From NCBI GenBank assembly GCA_022828595.1, contig JAKGHH010000002.1, forward strand, positions 76,170,383-76,234,382: a DNA stretch of 64,000 bases. The letters are read 5' to 3'. A model generated the notes under the pieces. The model was not told the DNA's origin. It saw only the letters and a list, made by a program, of their open reading frames with translations, and searched no databases. This document shows, in pieces, positions 55,100 to 64,000 of the stretch. This DNA is from Nelumbo lutea (Eukaryota > Streptophyta > Magnoliopsida > Proteales > Nelumbonaceae). Each line of letters begins with the position of its first letter. Positions within the stretch are counted from its first letter, which is position 1. The position numbers and the translations under genes are program-made.

Positions 55100-58000
55100 G
55101 TTAAATCTTAAGTTTGAGTTCATTTCCCAATGCAACAAACTTCTCGTAATCACACCACAATCTTATTGATTCAATGAAGGCCCTCTCTCTCTCTCCAACA
55201 ATCTTCATTGGATTTTCTTTTTTTTTCTAAAACAACCTCCTCGTTTCAGGTTCTCACATCTCACATCCTTGTTCATTCATTAGTGACAAAAGGTAAGACC
55301 AAAAGCCTCCATGACCTAGGATAGTTATCCCTTAGGATTGGATTTTTGTCATTTATGTAGATATTAGTAGGCAAATTTCATCGTTTATTTAGTTTAATGG
55401 TAAAGTTAGGTTAGATTCATTATCAACCATGCTTGGTTTATTCGATTTTCTTGTTGAATTTGATGTTATCTTTTTAATTTTTTTCTAGATTTGCTTAAAT
55501 TTTTGTAGGTAAGTGGTAAAATCATGTTGATTAGCTTAAGGAATTCAGTTGGCTGGGCTGTAGATCCCTTTTGATTAGAATCATGTTGATTCTCGGTTGC
55601 ACTAAGGTAGCAATTAATTAAATTCTGAAATGTGTAGTCTCTCCTCTTGGAAGCAATCCCTGTTCATTGGAACAAAATGAACACTCGTATATACTTGAAA
55701 ATCTCATCTTGACACTAGAAGCAATCCTTAGAAAGGTTTTGAGTATGCTTAACTCGTGACTATCCAATGCATGGAATTCAAAAAATCCCCTTCCATTTTT
55801 TTTATTATGACTCTTTGTCAGTTTGTATTGTATGTGATTATTCCAGATAAATACATCTATTGTATATAGGCTCTTTTGTGTGTAGCTGATATTTTTAGTT
55901 TAATAGAGTTGTACTTTACTTTTTGAAATGAAGTTACTGGTTGGATTTCAAATTTGGCCAAGGTCCTATTTTCCATGCTTGCTAATGAAAACTAAATTTT
56001 TTTTATCGAAGAGAATGAGCATCCATACTAATTATTCTAGATTCTATATGTGCAAAATAGTTAAATTTCTGACTTGCTTCATTGTATATTGATTTCTAGT
56101 TATTTCAGTAATTGGATATAAGTTAAATTTGATTGCAATGGTTTTTGATATGAGAAACAAATACATAACTCTTCTTTCTTAGATCCTGGACACATACATG
56201 GTATCTTACTTGAGGGGAAAAAAATCAAATTTTCCTAGGAATTAGTTAGTCATAGATCTGGCTTGGTCACCCTTTTTTTTTTCTTCTTCATGGTCTATAT
56301 CATGTTGAGATGCAAAACTTAAAGGAGTGGCTTTAAGGGTTCTTTCTTTATTCAATTAAGAGTTCTTGGTTATGATCTGCATTTTGTCAATAGTGTTACT
56401 GTGATTAAGTTCTCATCATTGTGACCTCTCTATTTAATGCAATGACTAGCAATGCTTGGTATTAAAAATTTACTTTATGCACAACATTGAGTGGAAAAAA
56501 ACATAAAAGAACCTATTTTTCACACTCTCTTATTTATGCCCTCTTTATGTTTATACACCATTGACAATGTTCCATCACTAGTTGAAGTAACAACACCCAT
56601 ACAACGGAATGGGATCTGCTCCTCACACATGGGTGCCTCACAAGCACATCCACCGTGCATTGAGAAAATCTCCCATGAATAATAAGTTATAAGTACGAGA
56701 AATGTTCCCAATGCATGGTAGGGTGTGTGTGTGAGGAGCATATTTGGTCTCACATATAACATATAAAAGCATATACTATATTATTTTAAATAATTAGAGA
56801 TAAACACAAACAAATGAAGCTTCAAAATTACTTTGTGATATGCTATTGGACCTATTCATTAATTGAATATTCAACATACTTTTTGCTTAGTTGTCCCAGG
56901 CAACTAATACTAACACTTTGACAACATGGTTGCCAAGATGGAAATATGTTTTTTACCTATTCAGATTGTCTCTATTGCGTAGGCACATCTTGGAATTTAG
57001 CTTTTATATCTTAACAGGTTCTCTTTTTTTTTTTTTTTTCAATTGGCATTGCATTTTCAGATTGTCTTGTTGTGAAGTGCAATTATTGGTCTTTTTCTTT
57101 GATTCTTGGAGTCATCTCTTACTTTTGGAGTTTTTGGTCTTTAAGTGTTCTTATGGAATTTTTATGGAACATTTCTCTTATTCTAGTAACAGAAAGACAA
57201 TTGTTTGCTTCTCAATAGAACACCAGAAACATTCCCTATGAATGTCATTATACGCTATCTAGGTTTTTAAGAATGAAAATGTTTGAGGACCATTCCCAAC
57301 TACAACAAATGCTTGACTAGTTTAATTCCCACTAGTCATTTTAGAAACAAATTGTAGTTTATTTTTGTTTTGGGTTTTACTTTATTCTATTGACATGTCA
57401 TATTTTACTTCATTTGTACTACAAATGAATATAATAAGGTAAATTTTAAACAAAAAATAAATTAGAATATGCACCCAAATTCTGTTAATTTTTAGTGAAA
57501 AGTGCATTTCAATTCAAATCCATTCAATGTTGATTTTATTTTTTGGTGACAACAACAAATATTGGCCTTTGTGATTTGTTAAAATCAGAAAATTTTCAAA
57601 AATCATCAGTTTTCACTAACCCCCATATATATTCATATCTTTTATTCTTTAAGTGAATATATGGACCTAATGACTATTTATTTCTTTCTTGTGCTTGGTG
57701 CAAATAAGATTGGTTTGTATATAGTGCTACATCATCTACATGTTAGTCTTGCCATGTCTTGTAAATAGAAGTTCAGCATATCCAATGAGTCCTATTTGTA
57801 AATAGAAAACAATAACAAGTTCTCTAGTATTAAAATTATATGATTTATGGAACATGACGTTGAACAATAAGATAAAAACATGTTTTTGAAACCAAATTCA
57901 AGAACATGATTTTGGCTTCAGTGTTGGAAACAAAAATCACATACACAATCAATTGCACTTATGACCTTAAAAATTAATTAAATATATACTGAATCTTCAT

Positions 58001-58880
58001 ATTTTCCAAAAATATGTTAGACGTTGAACCATACAAATATGCAAAAAATCATAGGAATTAAAGCATATAATACATGAATAATACAAATTTCATAAATGCA
58101 TAATAAAAATACAGGGGTGCTTTATTTTGTGATATATCTAATAATATAAATATGATTATAAATATATTTTTAATGAAGCATATTTATAATAGATTAAGCA
58201 TACATTTATATGTAAATAATGCCATAATTTTTATTCTATATTTATTTAAAGATGACATATTAAACACATTCATTTTTAGCAAATATTTTTTAGCATAGCA
58301 CTTATTTGTAATGGAATTATTTATTGTATTTTTCATTCTTGAAACTGAGTTATATGGGGATTTTTTTCTCTTATTCTACTTGTGTCAAATGTTGGTCCTA
58401 GGTCCAAACATATTTTGCAATGGTGCTGTTTATATAAACAAAGCCAACTTACTTCATAAAATCAATCCATGCTTGGAGCTTCTTTTGAAGGGCATTCACC
58501 ACATATGCATATTCATCTGATTCAAGACCATAATTTGCTAATATGTTTGCAACATCTGTGGCTTAAGCAAAAAATTTATTAATCCTTACCTACTAAATTG
58601 TTGAAGTTAATCAATTTCCACTGCAAATATCTTTTCTATTGTATCACTTATTGGACAAAGCATAAGAGGTCTATAGAAAGGGATCATTGAATGGTTGTTG
58701 CTTCTTATTGTTTCACTTGTAAAACTCAAATTAATATCAATTATATGAATGTTTCCTCACTCTACTTATTTTAGGATCCATAATTAGAGATAAATGAAGA
58801 CATTTTCATGTTAACATATATAAGGCCTATCCTATGATGTACATGTCTAGTGTTTATGCTTTTCTATAATTATGGTTCAT
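55100..58880. other. AT-rich, intron-like DNA
   Basis: No recognisable coding domain; the open frames at 56491, 56891 and 58311 look accidental. Holds the hairpin at 56605-56745 and T-runs. Confidence 0.45.
56605..56745. repeat. Hairpin MITE, relative of 22438-22607
   Basis: The left arm has ATCTGCTCCTCACACA and CACCGTGCATTGAGAA; the right arm has TTCCCAATGCATGGTAGGGTG and GTGTGAGGAGCATAT, its imperfect inverse complement. It shares the CTCACAC...GTGCATTGGGAA theme with the hairpin at 22438. Confidence 0.6.
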
Positions 58881-58889
58881 TTTTGTTGT

Positions 58890-59320
58890 ATGAAAGAACC
58901 AGGTTTGAGTGCATATGCTAATGATCCCTAGAAGGCTGTAGATTATTTGCTATCTCTTTGGGAGCAAGTAGAAGATGTTGTTCTTAAAGAGTTGCGTCAC
59001 AAGACACCTGTCAGAGTTGGGGTGTGTACTTATAATATCCTTTTTTTTTTACTTTTTTGTTATAAAATATTTAACCTATGCAAGTCTTCCATACCTGTTA
59101 TCCACTTTGACTGACTTCAGATAGAATTTTGCAAGTGGTAAATCTCATGTTATTCCCCCCTTTGCTTTTATGACTGAAGTTAGTATGTGTACGAATATGT
59201 TTATATTGCCTTATAAACACTCGAATAGGTACTACTCATGCTTTAAAATAATTTGTTTCTTAGGTCTGAGGTTTTCTTGAAGACAAAAATTCTAAGAAGT
59301 CAAAACCAAAGTGGGTATGC
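58890..59320 (+). pseudogene. Exon-like gene fragment, unknown
   Basis: At about 58896-59025 one frame reads PGLSAYANDP, a stop, then KAVDYLLSLWEQVEDVVLKE and LRHKTPVRVG, with amphipathic and charged character unlike the surrounding DNA. A second short stretch at about 59275-59312 reads LEDKNSKKSKPKW between AG and GTATGC. They could be exons of a captured or dead host gene. I do not recognise the family. Confidence 0.35.
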
Positions 59321-59324
59321 TATT

Positions 59325-61195
59325 TTGAACTTCACTCTATATACATATTCATAGATTGCATCACAAATTACCTAGTAGACTATGAAGGAATAATTTTTTT
59401 TTTCTAGATAAAATCCTGCTATAGATCGCCTTTTGTTTTATACTCTCTTTCCATTATCCAAGGTAAGAAAACTTGTCTATCCCAATCCCATTAAATGAAT
59501 AAAAAAAAAGAATCTCAATACAACAATAGAGGGAGAAATAATTAGTTTACACTTACACTTCATCTCCCCTGAAAAATCAAAATCACCATTACTATATATA
59601 TCCAATCTAATTAAGATACTCTTGATAGTAACCCATGTGTGTAAGTTGGAACTTGAGATATATCCAATAAATAGTAGAGGTAAAAGCTATTTATTCCACC
59701 ATAGCCATTTTCATTCATAGAATACCTATACTTTTATGGTCAGTGTGTTCATATTACAATATTATCATCATTTGTTCATCATTTTTTTTAGTTGAGGAAA
59801 GAAAAGGATGGAAGTAAAATAGGGTCATGCAATTAGTAGGTCAGAAATTTAAAAATTGGGTTGGTTCCAATCCCAATCATCAAATAATATGAAAAATCCC
59901 CAAAAATATTGTCTTAATGTTTGTATTAAGTCATAGAATGGGAAACATTTGGAATTTTTTTTCAAGTATTTACTATTTCTTTTTGTAAATGTTAGAAGCA
60001 TTGACACACTGACTAAAATGTTTTATTGCCATAGATTAACACTAAAGTTAATAGTGGATGTGGCATTAAATAGAGTGGAATGGCAAAACAAGATTCATGT
60101 AGCCAACCTCATATATTTGGGGTAAGGTTTGGATGATGGTGATGGTGAAATTAGCACTAAGGTTACAGTCATTTTGATGATGTGACATGGATACTAATTT
60201 CAAACTAAAGTTGTAAACTTATTAGGTTTTAAACAATGGGATTTTAGGAGCAAAGCATATTTTATTACTTATATTTATTTTCATCCAAAAGATCTGGGCT
60301 TGAACCTTTTTTAAATTCTTAATAGGTCCACAAATGATACATTTGCCCTTTAAAATCATAAATCTACTGAAATTCAATTTGATTAATAATCACTTCAATA
60401 ATGTATGATTCAATCTTAATACCTGAAGTTTACCAAGAATATATGAGGATTGGCTAGAACTGCTTTTAGAAGTGTAATGAATGAATTTAAGATTCAAGTG
60501 AAAACTATTAAACCACTGCACCAATTTCTTATATATTTATTAAAGCCATCCAGTTTCGAGTGTTGGAGTGATTAGGAATAGTTAGCATCTTGATGTCAAA
60601 GTTGGTTGGCTTGTTATGATGTTTTGACCATATAAGTAATTAAGTATATAGTTTAATTGAATAAAAATACTACAGACATTTGAAAGAAAACACTCAAACT
60701 CGACCAACCCAACTAAATCCACCTAGATTCAAACCTGGCCTTTGTTTTGCTTAGGTTTAGCTTGGGTTCAACTTGTACTACCATTTTTAGGCTATTCCTT
60801 AGGTTGGATCAGACATTGGGCTGGGGGGGGGCAAGTTTTATTGTTGGGCCTAGGTGAGCCCTGAAGGTAGTCCAACTCATTTTGGAATTGGAAGTAGTTG
60901 TCTTTTCTGTGGGGATTAGTTCATTGTTTTGTAATTTCCTGAATTAGTAGACTTTTCATTGTCTTTATAAAATGCTCATATTTTCTTTGTAGCAGGGGTG
61001 AAAAAGGTTGGATTTACTCTAGTTATGAAAAGCTAAGATAGGTTGGTTCTAAATTTAAAAGCTTTTGTTGTAACTCTTTTAAAAATGGTTTCGAAAAAGA
61101 TAATTGGACAAAATTTAAGGTTAAATATCTTTAAGAGCTTATTTTCTACATTATTTGAGATTATTGACAATTTGCATTACCCTATTCATTCTAGG
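59325..61195. other. AT-rich DNA with a GGGC-containing stretch
   Basis: No gene. 60680-60880 holds CTTGGGTT, GGGCTGGGGGG and GGGCCTAGG motifs recalling the GGCCC-rich repeats at 30740 and 63005. Confidence 0.4.
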
Positions 61196-61199
61196 CTTT

Positions 61200-61720
61200 C
61201 CATGATTTGATGATGTGAGAGAAGCAATGTGGTATCTTGCTGGTGGAATAGCATAGATGCAACAAGGATGATTCCATTACCACCATGAAGAAGGATTAGA
61301 GACCTAGATTTGTTTGTCTCTCTGTTTAAGAGAATTTATACTATTTATGTTGAGAAGCTATACAGAGGTGGAAATTTAGTGGATGTTGCAAGATTACTAC
61401 ATCATCTACATAATAAGTAGTAATTCTTGAGTGCAAATTTATATAATGCCCTCTTGATGGCCACTAGGAAGGGAATGATTTTGAGCTTCTATTTCAAATA
61501 TTGAAGGATTTATTGCTCTCATGTCAAACTTTGAGTTCAATTTCATATTTTAATCTTGCCAAGGGCCTTTCAAAGGCAACCGATTTTGTGCTTTTACTTA
61601 ATTTCATAAGAGAAGTATCAGAAGTAACATTTCCAAGAAGTGCAACAATCATCCACAAGATCATTTATGGCTTTGCTGAATACAAGCATATTGACAAAGT
61701 ACTCTTGATATCCAAACATG
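61200..61720 (+). pseudogene. PPR (pentatricopeptide repeat) gene fragment
   Basis: Plus-strand translation in pieces: YTIYVEKLYRGGNLVDVARL and LHHLHNK (about 61335-61415), then after frame changes GNDFELLFQILKDLLLSCQT (about 61470-61535), SYFNLAKGLSKATDFVLLLN and SATIIHKIIYGFAEYKHIDK (61540-61705). The spacing of helical pairs fits PPR motifs. PPR proteins bind organelle RNAs in plants. There is no start codon, no targeting peptide and too few motifs, so this is a fragment, possibly carried by the surrounding CACTA-like element. Confidence 0.65.
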
Positions 61721-62103
61721 ATTTTGGGAACTTGATGAATTATACTTTTCTCTCATATCCAAAGAGGAGAAGTTCTCTCTCATATCCAAACAAGATTTTG
61801 AGAGAAGTTGAAAAGAAGTTTTTGTAAATGAAGTCTTTTGAATGGAACAAGATATTTTTAAGAACAAATGGATGTAATTTGTATTTTTAAGAATGAATGA
61901 ATGAATGGGGAATAATTATTTTATTTTATTTGTATTTGATATTTTGTTTTTCGTATTTCATTTCAATTTGGATGAATGAATATAAAATAGGTTATATGAA
62001 GCAAATTATAAGCTTATTTAATAATTAAAAATAATTATAAGTTATTTGGGCAAGTGTGAAAAATATATATAGTTTTAGCGGCAATGGTGTGGAAAATAAT
62101 TAT

Positions 62104-62350
62104 AGGCTAAATTAGTCTTGCTTCATGAGGTTTAGTTTCATGATGTCGAATTAGTCTTTCTTCATGAAGTCGAATTGGCTTTGCCTTGTGAGGATTGGTC
62201 CTTGAGGTCGAACCATTTTTTCCTTGCGAAGCTTGGTTGACACGGACGAATTAAACTTGCCCTTGTGGGGCTCGTGAGGTTAAATTAACCTTGCCTCATA
62301 AGCTTGGCTCATGAGGTCAAATTATCTTGATCATATAAGGTTTGATCACT
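62104..62350. repeat. Degenerate minisatellite, about 35-40 bp units
   Basis: About seven diverged units built on GTCGAATTAGTCTTGCTTCATGAG-like sequence, each ending CATGAG/CTTGAG/CGTGAG and restarting GTCGAA or GTTAAA. Confidence 0.65.
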
Positions 62351-63004
62351 ACTCTTTGTGAGGTTTCGTGAATTTCTCATTGGCCTTGCAGAGATGTGTT
62401 GTTTTGCTTCTAATGCATGAGGCATCAATTTTTCATTTGTCATGAATCATGTTGTATATGTTGGTAAGGTTTTACCATTTTATCCTTAGATATATATCCA
62501 TTGTTCCACACTACATACATGACACCATAGCTAGCAAGGAATAAGTTTTAGAAAGCCCTTTGATGTCTATTTCTCAAATGTTTGAGAATTATAATGATGA
62601 TTCTCGATTATTCTTTGAAGAGTTGAAAATAATTTTGGAGAGAATAATGAGGGCATTTCTTTTGGAGATACACAGTTTATAAAAATAATGCCTTTTTTAT
62701 GAGAAAGTGGAGGAGAGAATAAAGGGGAGTTAAGGATTTTCCTTAAACTTTAAGAGTTTAAATGGGTGGGGAGTGAAAGCGAAAATAAGGGTGTTGAGGT
62801 GGAAAGTTGAGAGTGTTAAGATGGTATTTTTAGGAGAATGAGAGGGGGAAATAGAATATCTATTGGTTATTAATTTATGAAAATGACATGGAATAAAAAA
62901 TCAAAAATTCAAAAATGGGAAAAAAATTCAAACATTTCCTTGTTTTAGTGTCTATTAGTAAGTGTGAATGTGGTTTGCACGTGATAATTTTTATGATGAT
63001 GATA
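62351..63004. other. No gene seen
   Basis: Purine-rich AT-biased DNA (many GAGAG and GGAGA runs at 62620-62860). No coding or element signal. Confidence 0.5.
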
Positions 63005-63485
63005 GCTAAATTTGTTCATAGATTGGGTAGCTCAAAGTGCCGGCCCGGCCCAGTCCGATCTAAGTCAAGCTTGGATAGGATTCTAGGCCCATGATCTCGG
63101 GCTTGATCTTTTTTCAGGCCAGGCTTGGGCTTTCTCAAAAAAGCCTGGTCCGAGCCTAAGCTCAACTTGATAATGTATTATATAATATATAATATTTTTT
63201 CTTTATTATTCTTCTCTTTTTTTTCAAGTGATAGTGTTATCTTCCATTTAGGTTTTGAGGTCTTTTAATATAAATAAAACAATCTTTAATCGAATAAAAA
63301 AGAAAAAATATTTTCCAAATTTTCTGGCCAGGCTTGGGATTTGGATTTTGTATAAGGGCCAAGCTCGGGCTCAAGACCTAGGCCCAATGGTCGAATCGGG
63401 CTTGGGCTTAAGCTTGAATATATTTTGTTAATACAGAGACAAAGCCCGACCTGAACTTAGCCCGATCCGACCTGTGAACAAGTCT
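63005..63485. repeat. GGCCC-rich MITE-like repeat
   Basis: Left end TTTGTTCATAGATTGGGT and right end inverted CTTGTTCACAGGTCGGAT are imperfect inverted repeats. The ends are rich in GGCCCGGCC and GGGCTTGGGC blocks around an AT-rich centre. No coding capacity. Confidence 0.6.
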
Positions 63486-64000
63486 AATTATAGCAAAATA
63501 TCTGCCCAAATGTTTTCTACATTTTTTTTTTGTATCTTTTATACTTTGTGTCTTTTCATGAAAACAACTCAATTTTTGGGTTGGTTTTAAATTTGTATTT
63601 TATTTCTATTTATCTATAAAAATGATTATGCATTCTCACACTTGTTCTTTAATATTAATATTAATATGATCAATTAATATAAGGTTCAATGAAATAATGG
63701 GAGTTAATATCTTAAATATAAGACTTAAAGGGAGTTGAATGAGGAGAAATTTAGTAGTTTAAAATTACATTTTGTGTCCCCATAATTAGAGAGAGACCAA
63801 ATACAAAAATAGGGGTATTCTAGTCAATAATAGGATTCATTAAATGTTTATGGGAGTATATACATTACATACAAGACTTAAATGAGAGGGATTTCAATGA
63901 GGAGAAAATGTTTGTTGGAATTACATTTCTATTCTTACAATTAAATAGGAACCAAATTAAAAAAAAAAAGAAGTATGTAATGTATGTTAGGCAAGCAAAA
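63486..64000. other. AT-rich DNA, no gene
   Basis: A local similarity exists between about 63700-63800 and 63840-63960 (ACTTAAA.G.GAG..G...TGA.GAGGAGAAA and AATTACATTT), suggesting an old duplication. Nothing else recognised. Confidence 0.45.

Larger units (their letters stand above)
54820..62090. mobile_element. Candidate CACTA (En/Spm-like) element with captured gene pieces
   Basis: CACTATAAGAAAAATAGGCA at 54820 matches the usual CACTA terminus, and TTAGTGGCAGCTTTTTAACT follows like a subterminal repeat. A related subterminal-like TTTTAGCGGCAATGGTG occurs at about 62075, but the closing CTTATAGTG is missing. Between lie promoter-like CT-rich sequence (54960-55080), exon-like stretches (58890-59320) and a PPR fragment (61200-61720), but no recognisable CACTA transposase. 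The extent is an inference from the two subterminal matches. Confidence 0.4.

Overview
The window is nuclear DNA from a flowering plant with a repeat-rich genome. This follows from the element types present (Ty1/copia, Ty3/gypsy Tat-lineage, L1- and RTE-type LINEs, hAT-, Mutator- and CACTA-like DNA elements), plant-type GT-AG introns, a PPR gene fragment and a plant COQ10 homologue. The species cannot be named from the sequence alone.

Only one host gene can be supported. It is a COQ10-type coenzyme Q-binding START protein on the minus strand, with coding exons at 48974-49281, 36789-36984, 30150-30281 and 26629-26754. The joined frame is open for 253 codons. The introns are about 12.0, 6.5 and 3.4 kb and are packed with transposons: a three-deep LINE nest and an RTE LINE in intron 2; a second LINE carrying three DNA-transposon insertions, another LINE and an hAT-like element in intron 1; and an LTR-like insertion inside an older repeat in intron 3.

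Layout: 1-1435 is a decayed gypsy gag-protease (minus). 1575-5536 is a non-autonomous LTR retrotransposon with a 1.9 kb 5' LTR, a tRNA-iMet type primer site and a truncated 3' LTR. 7800-9800 is a decayed copia element (plus). 10376-20490 is a complete 10.1 kb Tat-lineage gypsy insertion with a perfect 5-bp target duplication. Its pol is mutated, and it carries an antisense spliced gene with its own TATA box between pol and the 3' LTR. 20500-25000 is AT-rich and holds several inverted-repeat or MITE-type elements. 25024-25850 is a young retroposed copy with a poly(A) tail and a perfect 16-bp target duplication. 26.4-49.8 kb is the COQ10 gene. 51-54 kb is another gypsy gag-protease remnant (plus). 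54.8-62.1 kb looks like a CACTA-type element that may have captured host gene pieces, including a PPR fragment. 62-64 kb holds a degenerate minisatellite, a GC-rich MITE-like repeat and AT-rich DNA.

The coding elements are mostly dead: stops, frameshifts and altered catalytic motifs (YVDN in reverse transcriptase, HVGG in the extra RNase H, DPG in a protease, FAHG in the RTE reverse transcriptase). The most interesting structures are the antisense gene of the Tat element, the transposon-filled COQ10 introns with recoverable insertion order, and a group of small elements sharing a GGGGCTCCGCCCC hairpin.
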